Shown: positions 1 to 8,600, counted from the first letter of the stretch. The stretch is DNA of 64,000 bases from CAYNHZ01 sp964397445 (GCA_964397445.1 CAYNHZ010000001.1:248001-312000); one strand, 5' to 3'. A program made the numbers and translations. The notes: generated by a model not told the origin, from the sequence alone.

Positions 1-893
1 TGCATCTGTCCAACCATAACTCCCGACTTGCCATTGAGGAGCGCATTTACAGCCTCGCACCCCAAAACACTTGCTAAAACCCTATCGTTACAAGAGGGGG
101 ACCCCCCCCTTTGTATGTGTCCTAATGTGGTTACACGAGCCTCATAATTTGGTAGCCTTTGTTTAACAATATTTGCTATATCTATTGCACTACCTAAGTC
201 ACCACCCTCAGCCACAATCACAATACCGGATGTTTTATTTTTCCTCCTTTCATATAGAAGATACTCACAAAGTTTATCGATAGATGTTGGTATTTCAGGG
301 ATAAGTGTTGCCTCTGCCCCTGTTGCTATTGCGGTATGGAGAGCAATAAAACCTGCATCTCTCCCCATTACCTCTACAAAAAAGACAAGATTATGACTAT
401 CAGCGGTATCACGCAATTTATCAATTGCAGAAACTGCTGTATTAATCGCAGTATCAAACCCTATTGTATAATCTGTCCCATAAATATCGTTATCAATTGT
501 TCCGGGAATCCCCACAACAGGTAATCCGTACTCCTCATAAAGGAAATTTGCCCCTCTAAAAGAGCCATCTCCCCCTATCACAACAAGGGCGTCAATCCCA
601 GCTTCTTGCATATTTTGATACGCTATAGCTCTATTCGCCTTCTCTTTAAACTCAGGACAACGAGATGATTTTAAAATTGTCCCACCTTGAGAAATAATTT
701 TTGACACAGAGTGTGATTGCATACTCATAAAAGTTTTATTTATCAACCCTGTATAGCCTCTCACTATCCCTACAACCTCCTTCTCCCTAAAAATAGCAGT
801 CCTCACAACCGCCCTTATCGCCGCATTCATACCAGGAGCATCCCCACCTGAGGTTAGTACCCCAATTCTATTAATTTTTTTCTTTTCCATCAT
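1..893 (-). CDS. pfkA: ATP-dependent 6-phosphofructokinase (partial, cut by window edge)
   Basis: Catalyses the committed phosphorylation of fructose 6-phosphate in glycolysis, in the cytoplasm. I translated the frame from the ATG pair at 893/890: it opens MMEKKKINRIGVLTSGGDAPGM, the family's N-terminal glycine-rich loop. It also has the GGDGS nucleotide loop and PGTIDND catalytic segment. Gly in GGDGS and Gly in PGTIDND are what ATP-using enzymes carry; PPi-dependent relatives usually have Asp and Lys there. About 297 codons are visible and the C-terminus lies left of the window. It is divergent from dusB, with a -7 element (CAAAGATA on the + strand, 919-926) just upstream. Confidence 0.95.
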   Translation of the reverse strand, partial: MMEKKKINRIGVLTSGGDAPGMNAAIRAVVRTAIFREKEVVGIVRGYTGLINKTFMSMQSHSVSKIISQGGTILKSSRCPEFKEKANRAIAYQNMQEAGIDALVVIGGDGSFRGANFLYEEYGLPVVGIPGTIDNDIYGTDYTIGFDTAINTAVSAIDKLRDTADSHNLVFFVEVMGRDAGFIALHTAIATGAEATLIPEIPTSIDKLCEYLLYERRKNKTSGIVIVAEGGDLGSAIDIANIVKQRLPNYEARVTTLGHIQRGGSPSCNDRVLASVLGCEAVNALLNGKSGVMVGQM

Positions 894-918
894 ATTTCCC
901 TTACTTTAATGATCGCAG

Positions 919-954
919 CAAAGATATGATTTTATACAATTATTTATACTTTTG
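919..954. promoter_or_regulatory. Divergent promoters for pfkA and dusB
   Basis: Two Bacteroidota -7 elements (consensus TAnnTTTG) face outwards. TATCTTTG on the minus strand (919-926 as CAAAGATA) points at pfkA, and TACTTTTG at 947-954 points at dusB. I see no clear TTTG at -33 for either. Leaders would be about 20 and 48 bases. Confidence 0.5.
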
Positions 955-1007
955 TGCACCCATTTTAGGATGCATTTTATAATAAATTAGATCAATTTTA
1001 TCTTTAT

Positions 1008-1991
1008 ATGAATATTGCTAATATCGAACTTGGAGAGAAACCACTTTTCCTCGCACCTATGGAGGATGTCACAGATGCCTCGTTTCGGTATATCTGCAAG
1101 GAATTCGGTGCCGATATGTTATACACCGAATTTGTCTCCTCAGATGGGTTGATCAGAGACATAAAAGGGTCTTTAGATAAATTGAAAATATATGACTATG
1201 AGCGTCCTATCGGAATTCAGATATATGGACATATCCCTGATGCGATGGTAGAATCTGCAATAAAAGTTGAGTCTGCAAACCCCGATGTTATTGATATTAA
1301 TTTTGGATGTCCTGTGAATAAAATTGCAAAAAGGGGAGCTGGTTCGGGAATGATGAGAGAGCCTGACAAGATGGTTGAGATCACTCGGAGGGTTGTTGAG
1401 GCTGTCAAAATTCCTGTAACTGTTAAAACCAGACTCGGATGGGACGAAGATTCAAAAATTATAGTTGAGTTGGCTGAGAGGCTGCAAGATGTTGGTGTTT
1501 CGGCACTTACTATTCACGGAAGAACAAGAAGTCAGATGTATAGAGGAGAGGCTGACTGGAGTTTGATTGGGGCTGTTAAATCCAATCCAAGAATGAAGAT
1601 CCCTATCATTGGTAATGGGGATATTCGCACCCCTATTGAGGCAAAAGAGGCTTTTGAAAAGTACGGAGTTGACGGGATAATGATAGGAAGGGCAAGCTTC
1701 GGTCACCCCTGGATATTTAAAGAGATACGATACTATTTGGAAAATGGAATTGAGCTCCCACAAATGACCGTTCCGGAAAGGGTATCTCTCGCCAAAGAAC
1801 ATCTTAGTAAGTCTATTGAAATAAAAGGTGAACGGGTGGGAGTGTTAGAGATGCGCCGTCACCTCTCTTGCTATTTCAAAGGGCTACCCGATTTTAAAGA
1901 GACGCGTCTTAAATTAGTCACCGAAAACAATCCTGATGAGGTGATTACATTGCTCAATTATATAGGTGAAAATTGGAAATCGTCTATCTAA
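1008..1991 (+). CDS. dusB: tRNA-dihydrouridine synthase, DusB type
   Basis: FMN enzyme that reduces uridine to dihydrouridine in the tRNA D-loop. The 327-residue length is normal for the family. The N-terminal TIM barrel shows APMEDVTDASFR (residues 16-27) and the active-site loop NFGCPVNKI with the proton-donor Cys at 101. Further FMN/phosphate-binding segments are HGRTRSQMYRG (about 170-180) and IGNGDI (about 200), followed by GRASFGHPW and a small helical tRNA-binding domain. The start follows a -7 element by about 50 bases. It stands alone, divergent from pfkA and ahead of the rplM promoter. The family assignment is firm; DusB rather than another Dus subtype is from overall resemblance. 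Confidence 0.93.
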   Translation: MNIANIELGEKPLFLAPMEDVTDASFRYICKEFGADMLYTEFVSSDGLIRDIKGSLDKLKIYDYERPIGIQIYGHIPDAMVESAIKVESANPDVIDINFGCPVNKIAKRGAGSGMMREPDKMVEITRRVVEAVKIPVTVKTRLGWDEDSKIIVELAERLQDVGVSALTIHGRTRSQMYRGEADWSLIGAVKSNPRMKIPIIGNGDIRTPIEAKEAFEKYGVDGIMIGRASFGHPWIFKEIRYYLENGIELPQMTVPERVSLAKEHLSKSIEIKGERVGVLEMRRHLSCYFKGLPDFKETRLKLVTENNPDEVITLLNYIGENWKSSI

Positions 1992-1992
1992 T

Positions 1993-2023
1993 TTTGTCAC
2001 TTTAAATAAAATACCTATATTTG
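1993..2023 (+). promoter_or_regulatory. Promoter of the rplM-rpsI operon
   Basis: A full Bacteroidota promoter: TTTG at 1993-1996, 19 bases, then TATATTTG at 2016-2023. Transcription should start near 2029, giving a leader of about 55 bases before rplM. Confidence 0.75.
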
Positions 2024-2083
2024 CACCCCCTTAGTAATAGGGGATCGCAACAAATTTAATGTATTAACTTAAAAATCAACAAA

Positions 2084-2539
2084 GTGGACACACAAAGTTA
2101 CAAAACAGTGTCGGCTAACCCAAACACCGTTAATAAGGAATGGGTAGTGGTTGATGCCACCGATCAGATCGTAGGTAGGTTGGCTTCCAAAGTAGCAGTG
2201 ATGCTTCGCGGGAAGAACAAGCCAAACTTCACTCCTCACGTGGACTGCGGTGATAACGTTATCGTTATCAATGCCGAGAAAGTTCGTTTCACAGGAAAGA
2301 AGATGTCTGTTAAAACGTATGTTCGTCACACCGGTTATCCCGGAGGACAACGTTTCGCAACCCCTAAAATTTTATTGGTTGACAAACCAACAGCCGTAGT
2401 TCAGGAAGCTGTAAAAGGTATGCTTCCTAAGACTCGTCTTGGGGCGGATCTTTTCCGCAATCTTTATGTTTATGAAGGTTCGGAACATCCCCACCAAGCA
2501 CAATCACCAAAATTAATTAATTTAAACGAACAAAAGTAA
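2084..2539 (+). CDS. rplM: 50S ribosomal protein L13
   Basis: Large-subunit ribosomal protein that binds 23S rRNA early in assembly. The 151 residues include the family signatures KEWVVVDATDQIVGRLAS (20-37), FTPHVDCGDNVIVINA (about 49-64) and TGYPGGQR (about 88-95). The start codon is GTG at 2084; opening residues MDTQSYKTVSAN look like Bacteroidales L13 proteins, which supports this rare start over any internal ATG. rpsI follows after 7 bases, the usual L13-S9 pair. A complete TTTG/TATATTTG promoter lies 60-90 bases upstream. No ribosome-binding site is visible. Confidence 0.97.
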   Translation: MDTQSYKTVSANPNTVNKEWVVVDATDQIVGRLASKVAVMLRGKNKPNFTPHVDCGDNVIVINAEKVRFTGKKMSVKTYVRHTGYPGGQRFATPKILLVDKPTAVVQEAVKGMLPKTRLGADLFRNLYVYEGSEHPHQAQSPKLINLNEQK

Positions 2540-2546
2540 ACAGAGC

Positions 2547-2939
2547 ATGGAATTAATCAACGCCCTTGGCAGACGTAAATCAGCAGTTGCTCGCGTTTAT
2601 GTGAACACATCAGGTAAAGGCAACATTACCATTAACGAGCGCACCCTTGAAGAGTATTTTCAAGAAGAGGCTCTTCGTTATATTGTAAGACAGCCTCTTG
2701 ACGTTACCGGAACCCTTTCTAAATTCGACATCAAAGTCAATCTTGACGGAGGTGGGATTAAAGGTCAGGCAGAAGCTCTTCGTTTGGCTATCTCTCGCGC
2801 ACTTTGCGAAATAGACAAAGAGGCTTATCGTTCTGTACTTAAATCAAATGGATTCTTAACTCGCGATGCTCGCGAAGTTGAAAGAAAGAAACCAGGTCAA
2901 CCCGGTGCACGCAGACGCTTCCAATTCAGTAAACGTTAG
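2547..2939 (+). CDS. rpsI: 30S ribosomal protein S9
   Basis: Small-subunit protein whose basic C-terminal tail reaches the P-site tRNA in the decoding centre. 130 residues, standard length. Visible signatures are LGRRKSAVARVYV (7-19), GGGIKGQAEALRLAISRAL (about 68-86) and the terminal KKPGQPGARRRFQFSKR, whose final Lys-Arg is conserved. Second gene of the rplM-rpsI operon, 7 bases after rplM. The next pair, rpsB-tsf, begins after a 177-base leader, so it may be co-transcribed or separately controlled. Confidence 0.97.
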   Translation: MELINALGRRKSAVARVYVNTSGKGNITINERTLEEYFQEEALRYIVRQPLDVTGTLSKFDIKVNLDGGGIKGQAEALRLAISRALCEIDKEAYRSVLKSNGFLTRDAREVERKKPGQPGARRRFQFSKR

Positions 2940-3116
2940 TATTTAACATTGATTTACAAATTATTGCACAAATAGGACCAAAACAACAGGACCCTTATCA
3001 GGCTACCAATTGTTTGTCCGTTTGCGGAAAATCTCGGGGACCGGATAGTCCGTTACTCCGAAATTAAAAAAGAGAACTCTTATTAAAGAGACAAAACAAA
3101 ATTAAAATTTAGAAAA
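2940..3116 (+). promoter_or_regulatory. Structured 5' leader ahead of rpsB (candidate r-protein autoregulatory leader)
   Basis: A 177-base gap between rpsI and rpsB in an otherwise tightly packed region. Two GC-rich stem-loops stand out against AT-rich DNA. The first is 3013-3031: TCCG/CGGA around a TTTG loop, extended by T-A pairs with one bulged G. The second is 3034-3061: TCGG/CCGA enclosing GGAC/GTCC with loop CGGATA and a one-sided TTACT-containing internal loop. S2 autoregulates rpsB-tsf in other bacteria, so an S2-responsive leader is a reasonable inference. No named family could be confirmed by eye. Confidence 0.45.
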
Positions 3117-3935
3117 ATGCCCAGAACAAATTTCCAAGACTTATTAGATGCAGGTGTTCACTTCGGTCACTTGAAGAGAAAATGGAATCCTAAAATGGCT
3201 CCCTATATTTTTATGGAGAAAAACGGAATTCATATTATCGACCTGCATAAGACTGTTGTAAAAATAGATGAGGCAGCTAATATGATGAAGCAACTTGCAC
3301 GTGCAGGTCGCAGAGTCCTTTTTGTTGCCACAAAAAAACAGGCTAAAGACATTGTTGCAGAGTACGCACAATCTGTTAATATGCCTTATGTTACTGAGAG
3401 ATGGCCAGGTGGAATGCTTACAAACTTCCCTACCATCCGTAAAGCCGTTAAGAAAATGAATACCATTGACAAGATGATTGCAGATGGTACTTTTGAAACT
3501 TTGGCAAAACGTGAACGCCTCCAAGTTACCCGTCAAAGGGCTAAACTTGAAAAGAACCTCGGCTCTATCGCCGATCTTAACAGACTTCCTTCAGCACTAT
3601 TCGTAGTAGATGTTCAGAAAGAGATGAATGCCGTTAAAGAAGCTAATCGCCTAAATATTCCGGTTATCGCAGTGGTTGATACTTGTTGCGACCCTACACC
3701 GATTGATTATGTGATTCCGGCAAATGATGATGCAGCAAAATCGGTATCCCTTATCCTTCAAGCCGTTTGTGGTGCGATGAAAGAGGGACTTGAAGAGAGA
3801 AAACTCGAAAAAGATAAAGAAGCTGAAGAGAATAAAGAAGAGGGAGAAGTTTCTACAGGTAAAAAAATGCGCTCTCGTAGAAATTTTGGAGCAAAAGAGG
3901 AAGAGAACAAACCTTCAGAGGCTAAAAACGAATAA
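3117..3935 (+). CDS. rpsB: 30S ribosomal protein S2
   Basis: Small-subunit protein at the head-body junction. The 272 residues begin MPRTNFQDLLDAGVHFGHL, followed by RKWNPKMAPYIF and IHIIDLHKTV, the usual S2 opening. RWPGGMLTNFPTI (about 98-110) and the segment around VVDTCCDP (about 193-200) are also typical. After about residue 228 there is a Lys/Glu-rich, low-complexity tail ending EEENKPSEAKNE, longer than in E. coli S2 and probably disordered. tsf follows after 11 bases, the near-universal rpsB-tsf arrangement. Confidence 0.97.
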   Translation: MPRTNFQDLLDAGVHFGHLKRKWNPKMAPYIFMEKNGIHIIDLHKTVVKIDEAANMMKQLARAGRRVLFVATKKQAKDIVAEYAQSVNMPYVTERWPGGMLTNFPTIRKAVKKMNTIDKMIADGTFETLAKRERLQVTRQRAKLEKNLGSIADLNRLPSALFVVDVQKEMNAVKEANRLNIPVIAVVDTCCDPTPIDYVIPANDDAAKSVSLILQAVCGAMKEGLEERKLEKDKEAEENKEEGEVSTGKKMRSRRNFGAKEEENKPSEAKNE

Positions 3936-3946
3936 AATTTAAAAAA

Positions 3947-4939
3947 ATGGAAATTAAAGCAGTAGATGTTGCGAAACTTCGCAAAATGACAGGTGCAGGA
4001 ATGATGGACTGCAAAAACGCCCTAATTGATTCTGACGGAGATTTTGAGAGAGCTCAAGAGATCATCAGAGAAAAAGGTAAATTGGTAGCTGCAAAACGTG
4101 CAGATCGCGAAACCTCAGAAGGTTCTGTAATTGCAAAGATCAGCCCTGATCATAAGAAAGCAATTCTTGTATGCTTAGGTTGCGAAACAGACTTCGTAGC
4201 TAACAATGAAGAATTTGTAGCAATAGCTGAAAAAATAGCAGAAGGAGCCCTTGCAGCTTTCCCTGCAGATATGCCAGCACTTATGGCAACAAAAATGGGT
4301 GATGTAACCATCCAAGAGGCTGTAACCCAACAAACAGGAAAGACAGGTGAAAAACACGCTATTCCATTTTATAACAGAATGGAAGCACCTTTCATCGCTT
4401 CTTACATTCATATGAATCACAAAGTTGCAACAATCGTTGGTTTCAACAAAGAGGTATGCCCTGAAGTTGGAAAAGAGATTGCTATGCAAATAACTGCTAT
4501 GAATCCTGTTTCAATCAGCAAAAATGATTGCCCTAAAGAGGTTATCGAAAAAGAGATGGAAATAGCTATTGAGAAAACAAAAGACGAGCAGATACACAAA
4601 GCGGTAGAAGCTGCTTTAAAAAAGGCTGGTTTCAATCTTTATATTGCTGAAAGCGAGGAGCATCTAAACGAAGGTATAATGAAAAAGATGATCACAGAGG
4701 CACAAGCGCAAGAGATTAGGGATATAAAAGTAAGAGTAGCTGCCGAGAAATCCGCTAACCTACCAGAGCAAATGATTCAAAATATTGCACAAGGTCGCTT
4801 AGCTAAATTCTTTAAAGAGAGTACATTAGAAGAGCAGGAATTCGTAAAGGTGGGTAAAATCTCTGTTGCTGAATACCTAAAATCAGTTGATCCTACCATT
4901 AAGGTTGTAAGTTTCTTTAGATTCTCACTTAACGACTAA
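3947..4939 (+). CDS. tsf: Translation elongation factor Ts
   Basis: Guanine nucleotide exchange factor that recycles EF-Tu-GDP. 330 residues. The N-terminal UBA-like domain carries KLRKMTGAGMMDCKNAL (10-26), and the core has the EF-Tu-contacting CETDFVANNEEFV segment (about 78-90). The length fits Bacteroidales EF-Ts with two core subdomains; the segment ENIAQGRLAKFF-like near residue 280 precedes the C-terminal module. Last gene of the rpsB-tsf unit, closed by a strong intrinsic terminator at 4965-5001. Confidence 0.97.
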   Translation: MEIKAVDVAKLRKMTGAGMMDCKNALIDSDGDFERAQEIIREKGKLVAAKRADRETSEGSVIAKISPDHKKAILVCLGCETDFVANNEEFVAIAEKIAEGALAAFPADMPALMATKMGDVTIQEAVTQQTGKTGEKHAIPFYNRMEAPFIASYIHMNHKVATIVGFNKEVCPEVGKEIAMQITAMNPVSISKNDCPKEVIEKEMEIAIEKTKDEQIHKAVEAALKKAGFNLYIAESEEHLNEGIMKKMITEAQAQEIRDIKVRVAAEKSANLPEQMIQNIAQGRLAKFFKESTLEEQEFVKVGKISVAEYLKSVDPTIKVVSFFRFSLND

Positions 4940-4964
4940 TTTCGTTTTTTAAATAAAACTACCC

Positions 4965-5001
4965 AAAGAGGGCGATTCAACTAATCGCTCTCTTTTTTTT
5001 T
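4965..5001 (+). terminator. Intrinsic terminator of rpsB-tsf
   Basis: A 12-bp stem, AAAGAGGGCGAT (4965-4976) with ATCGCTCTCTTT (4984-4995) including one G-U pair, a 7-base loop, and a T-run to 5001. It begins 25 bases after the tsf stop codon. Confidence 0.9.
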
Positions 5002-5018
5002 AAAATAATTGTTAATAA

Positions 5019-5050
5019 TTTGGTTTATAATATAAACTACTTTATATTTG
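5019..5050 (+). promoter_or_regulatory. Promoter of the membrane protein/winged-helix pair
   Basis: TTTG at 5019-5022, a 20-base spacer and TATATTTG at 5043-5050 match the Bacteroidota consensus. Transcription would start near 5056 for the gene at 5085. Confidence 0.65.
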
Positions 5051-5084
5051 CAGAAAATTTATTATAAAAACAATTAAAATTATT

Positions 5085-5681
5085 ATGGAAGACATTAAAT
5101 TAAACGAAAAAGAGAGTTTTGAACTTATCGCTCGTATGATTCAGAACACACAGAACAAATTGAGTAAAGGGCAAGGCAACTATTTCCTTATTTGGGGTTA
5201 TGTTACTCTATTGACCACAATAGGAGTTTTCCTTACCACCACATTTACAGGTGACTATAGATGGAATTTTTTGTGGTTTGCAATTCCGGTAATTGGCTAC
5301 CCCCTATTTTTCATCAATAGGAGAAATAATCCAAAAGGGATTGTTACTTATCTTGATCAGATTATCGGTTATATCTGGATTACATTTGGGGTTGTGGTAT
5401 TACTATTTAGCATTATATCAATAACACAGTTAGCACATATCAATATATTGCTGATTATATTATTGTTAGGAGGAATGGGATGCACCCTTACCGGGCTAAT
5501 TATCAAATTTCCATACTGCATTTTTGCAGGTTTTCTAACCCTTGTGCTCTCTATCTCAATATTATTTGTGAACAGCTATTATTATTATTATCTTGTGATG
5601 AGTATTGCATTTATAGTTATGATGATAATACCAGGGCATATACTTAATTATAAAGGGAGAAAACAATGTTTAAAGAATTAG
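5085..5681 (+). CDS. Six-segment integral membrane protein of unknown function
   Basis: I do not recognise a named function. The 198 residues have a short charged N-terminus (MEDIKLNEKESFELIARMIQ) and then about six hydrophobic segments near residues 33-52, 58-76, 90-110, 117-137, 143-162 and 167-185, ending in a basic tail. There is no signal peptide and no catalytic motif visible. Its last 16 bases overlap the start of a small winged-helix regulator, so the two are translationally coupled; a membrane protein paired with such a regulator is a recurring Bacteroidota arrangement, suggesting a membrane response switched by the regulator. That role is inference. Confidence 0.75.
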   Translation: MEDIKLNEKESFELIARMIQNTQNKLSKGQGNYFLIWGYVTLLTTIGVFLTTTFTGDYRWNFLWFAIPVIGYPLFFINRRNNPKGIVTYLDQIIGYIWITFGVVVLLFSIISITQLAHINILLIILLLGGMGCTLTGLIIKFPYCIFAGFLTLVLSISILFVNSYYYYYLVMSIAFIVMMIIPGHILNYKGRKQCLKN

Positions 5682-5953
5682 ATCCCCTTTTACATTCAGA
5701 ATTGAGACTTGCGATAATATCAATATTAGCCTCCTCCAAGAGTGCAGATTTCAACTCTATAAAAGAGGAGACGAAGGCAACATCAGGGAACATCAGTGTT
5801 CAATTAGAGAAATTATCTCAAGCCGGGTATATTGAAGTAAAAAAAGGGTTTAAGGGGAAAATGCCAAATACCACTTGTTCAATTACCAATAAAGGAATGG
5901 AGGCCCTCACCGAATATATTGAGGCGCTAAAGAGCTACTTAGGAAGAATATAG
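5666..5953 (+). CDS. Small winged-helix transcriptional regulator
   Basis: DNA-binding protein of 95 residues made almost entirely of one winged helix. LHSELRLAIISILASS (about 9-24) is helix 1, FNSIKEETKATSGNISVQLEKLSQAGYIEV (about 29-58) is the helix-turn-helix with its recognition helix, and KKGFKGKMPNTTCSITNKG (about 58-76) is the wing. This matches the MarR/ArsR-like single-domain group often annotated as winged helix DNA-binding proteins. It overlaps the upstream membrane protein gene by 16 bases, so it is co-transcribed and may repress its own operon. A very strong bidirectional terminator follows. Confidence 0.85.
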   Translation: MFKELDPLLHSELRLAIISILASSKSADFNSIKEETKATSGNISVQLEKLSQAGYIEVKKGFKGKMPNTTCSITNKGMEALTEYIEALKSYLGRI

Positions 5954-5959
5954 TCAGAA

Positions 5960-6012
5960 AAGCAATAAAAGAGGATAACTAATTATATTTTAGTTATCCT
6001 CTTTTATTGCTT
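5960..6012. terminator. Bidirectional terminator, perfect 23-bp inverted repeat
   Basis: 5960-5982 and 5990-6012 are perfect reverse complements around a 7-base loop (TTATATT). The stem includes AGAGGATAACTAA with A- and T-runs on both flanks, so it can serve both the winged-helix gene and the converging kbl gene. Confidence 0.85.
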
Positions 6013-6045
6013 CTTTCTCAAAGGAAAGTGTATCCGGGCAAGGTA

Positions 6046-7236
6046 TTATTTAATAACTCCAAGCTCTTTTCCTATTTTGGTAAATGCCTCGATACATTTA
6101 TCCAAATGTACCCTTTCGTGTCCGGCAGAAATCTGTACTCTGATGCGTGCCAGATCTTTAGGAACTACCGGATAATAAAAACCGGTCACATAAATACCCT
6201 CTTCCAAAAGACGAGAAGCCATCTCTTGTGAGAGTTTTGCATCATAAAGCATAACTGCACAAATAGCAGATTGAGTAGGTTTTATATCAAAACCAGCTTT
6301 TTTCATCTTCGCAACAAAGTAATTTGTGTTGTCGTGAAGTTTGTCTTGAAGTTCGTTTGTCTCAGTCATCATCTCAAACATCCTAATACCGGCAGCCGCA
6401 ATCATAGGGGGGATAGAATTTGAGAAAAGATATGGACGAGAACGTTGACGAAGCATAGAAATAATCTCTTTCTTACCTGTTGTAAATCCACCAATTGCTC
6501 CGCCGAATGCCTTACCTAATGTTCCTGTGATGATCTCCACTTTACCACGAAGGTTGAATTGTTCTGTAGTTCCACGACCGGTCATACCGACAACCCCTGC
6601 AGAGTGCGATTCATCAACCATAACCATAGCGTTATATCTATTTGCCAACTCATAAATTTTATCAAGGGGGGCAACATTACCATCCATTGAGAAAACTCCG
6701 TCTGTAACTATAAGGCGATGACGTTGAGCCTGTGCAAGTTTTAAGCAATTTTCCAACTCTTCCATATTAGCATTCGGATAACGATACCTTTGTGCTTTAC
6801 AAAGACGTACCCCATCAATAATCGAAGCATGATTCAATGAGTCTGAGATAATAGCATCATTATCATCAAGAAGAGGCTCGAAAACTCCACCATTTGCATC
6901 AAAGCAAGCAGCATATAAAATAGTATCTTCTGTCCCAAAAAACTCTGCAATTTTTGCTTCAAGTTGTTTATGAAGGTCTCCTGTTCCACAAATAAAACGG
7001 ACACTTGACATTCCATATCCATGAGTATCCAGCGCATTTTTTGCAGCTTTTATCAATTCTTTGTTATCCGAAAGGCCAAGGTAATTATTTGCACAGAAGT
7101 TTAACACCTCTTTACCTGTACTTACCGTAATGGCAGCCCTTTGAGGGGAAGTAATAATTCTTTCGTTCTTGTAGAGTCCGGCATCTTCGATGCCCTTCAA
7201 CTCATTTTGAAGGTATGATTGAAAATCTTTATACAT
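6046..7236 (-). CDS. kbl: Glycine C-acetyltransferase (2-amino-3-ketobutyrate CoA ligase)
   Basis: PLP enzyme interconverting 2-amino-3-ketobutyrate plus CoA with glycine plus acetyl-CoA, in threonine breakdown. From the start at 7236 (MYKDFQSYLQNELKGIEDAG) it is 396 residues, the normal family length. Typical features are NNYLGLS near 50, HNLCTG-like GTGDLHKQLE near 85, VDESHSAGVVG near 207-217 and TGTLGKAFGG with the PLP Lys at about 242. A longer frame from 7278 is unlikely because its first codons overlap the -7 element at 7259-7266. It is divergent from the aminotransferase gene at 7303. No threonine dehydrogenase gene is adjacent. Confidence 0.92.
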   Translation of the reverse strand: MYKDFQSYLQNELKGIEDAGLYKNERIITSPQRAAITVSTGKEVLNFCANNYLGLSDNKELIKAAKNALDTHGYGMSSVRFICGTGDLHKQLEAKIAEFFGTEDTILYAACFDANGGVFEPLLDDNDAIISDSLNHASIIDGVRLCKAQRYRYPNANMEELENCLKLAQAQRHRLIVTDGVFSMDGNVAPLDKIYELANRYNAMVMVDESHSAGVVGMTGRGTTEQFNLRGKVEIITGTLGKAFGGAIGGFTTGKKEIISMLRQRSRPYLFSNSIPPMIAAAGIRMFEMMTETNELQDKLHDNTNYFVAKMKKAGFDIKPTQSAICAVMLYDAKLSQEMASRLLEEGIYVTGFYYPVVPKDLARIRVQISAGHERVHLDKCIEAFTKIGKELGVIK

Positions 7237-7258
7237 AATAGATATTTTTTTAACATTG

Positions 7259-7298
7259 CAAAGATAGCATCTTTTCATTTCATAAGATTGTATCTTTG
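7259..7298. promoter_or_regulatory. Overlapping divergent promoters of kbl and the MalY/PatB-type gene
   Basis: TATCTTTG occurs twice in mirror orientation: on the minus strand (CAAAGATA, 7259-7266) for kbl and on the plus strand at 7291-7298 for the aminotransferase. The 24 bases between them are too few for separate -33 regions, so the two polymerase sites must overlap and compete. The plus element is only 4 bases before the ATG at 7303. Confidence 0.6.
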
Positions 7299-7302
7299 CA
7301 TT

Positions 7303-8562
7303 ATGATAGATTTTAATACACTCATTGACCGCTCAAATAGTCATACGGTCAAATACGATCTTCTAAAGCACCTCTTTGGAAGAGAAGACTTACTCCCATT
7401 TTGGGTTGCCGATATGGAATTTCAATCGGCTCAATGCATTCAAGATTCCTTAAGAAAAATAGTTGACAATGGAAATTATGGTTACAATATTGAACCACGC
7501 GAACTCAATAAGTCGATAATTAATTGGCTTGAGACCATTCAGGGATGGAAAATAGAGGACAAATGGCTCACATACATCCCCGGCATTTTCAGAGGAATCA
7601 GTTATGCTCTTCATCACTTCACAAAAGAAGGGGACAAAATACTCGTACAAACACCTATCTATCACCCATTTATATTGATCCCTAAAGACAATAACAGGGA
7701 ATTGGTATTAAATCCTCTGAAACGAAAAGAGAACTCCCCTCCATTTGAAAAAGCCTCAAATTTCTACTCTATTGATTTTGAAAATCTTAAAGAAGTCACA
7801 AAGGATGGCGATGTAAAAATGATGATCTTCTGCAACCCTCATAATCCCTCAGGAATAAGATGGAGTAGGGAGCAATTAATAGAACTTGCAGAGATCTGTT
7901 ACGAAAGGGGGATTATTGTTATTTCTGATGAGATTCATTCAGACCTTCACCTTTGGGGAAACAAACATATCCCATTTGCATCGGTTTCAGAAAAGGCAGC
8001 ACAGATAAGCATAACTTTCGGAGCTCCTTCCAAAACCTTTAATATTCCGGGACTTGCAAGCTCTTTTGCAATTATTCCAAATCCCAAACTCAGAGATTCG
8101 TTCTACAAATGGCTAAGCCTCAACGAATACAATGTCCCTTTAATATGGGCATCTATGGCAACGATAGCCGCTTACAATGAGGGAAATCAATGGAGAGAGG
8201 AGTGTATTAAATATATTGAACGAAATATTTTGTTTGTAAATGAATTCTTTATAAACCATCTCCCTTCAATAAAAGTTGTTCGTCCGGAAGCATCATATCT
8301 TGTATGGTTAGATTGCAGAGAGCTCTCCTGTTCATTGCCAATCTTATCAAACCCGGCAAAGATCAAAGACTTTGCTAACTTACAAAACAAATACACCTTT
8401 TCCACCCCTCAACAAAAAGGGTTGATAGATTTCTTTGTAAACAAAGGACGTATAGCTTTAAGTGACGGAACCATATTCGGTCCCGGTGGAGACGGCTTTA
8501 TGAGACTCAATGTTGCCTGTCCACAAGAGATGTTGTCAGAAGGGCTTAACAGATTGCTATAA
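7303..8562 (+). CDS. MalY/PatB-family PLP aminotransferase or C-S lyase
   Basis: Fold-type I PLP enzyme of the MalY/PatB group, whose members are usually cystathionine beta-lyases. From ATG 7303 it is 419 residues, opening MIDFNTLIDRSNSHTVKYD. It shows FWVADMEF (33-40), FCNPHNPSGIRW (176-187), ISDEIHSDLHLWG (207-219) and the PLP-binding FGAPSKTFNIPGL with Lys at 244. All are in the order and spacing of the family. An upstream in-frame extension to 7219 would run through the promoter and is rejected. Substrate (cystathionine, cysteine or another amino acid) cannot be told from sequence. Confidence 0.88.
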   Translation: MIDFNTLIDRSNSHTVKYDLLKHLFGREDLLPFWVADMEFQSAQCIQDSLRKIVDNGNYGYNIEPRELNKSIINWLETIQGWKIEDKWLTYIPGIFRGISYALHHFTKEGDKILVQTPIYHPFILIPKDNNRELVLNPLKRKENSPPFEKASNFYSIDFENLKEVTKDGDVKMMIFCNPHNPSGIRWSREQLIELAEICYERGIIVISDEIHSDLHLWGNKHIPFASVSEKAAQISITFGAPSKTFNIPGLASSFAIIPNPKLRDSFYKWLSLNEYNVPLIWASMATIAAYNEGNQWREECIKYIERNILFVNEFFINHLPSIKVVRPEASYLVWLDCRELSCSLPILSNPAKIKDFANLQNKYTFSTPQQKGLIDFFVNKGRIALSDGTIFGPGGDGFMRLNVACPQEMLSEGLNRLL

Positions 8563-8600
8563 TCGGTCTCAATCAGAGTCTTAACCGACCTCAACGAATA

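Noticed and set aside
2026..2043. CCCC/GGGG hairpin near the rplM promoter as an L13 leader
   Set aside because: Its 5' arm lies at or before the predicted transcription start, so it would not be fully transcribed.
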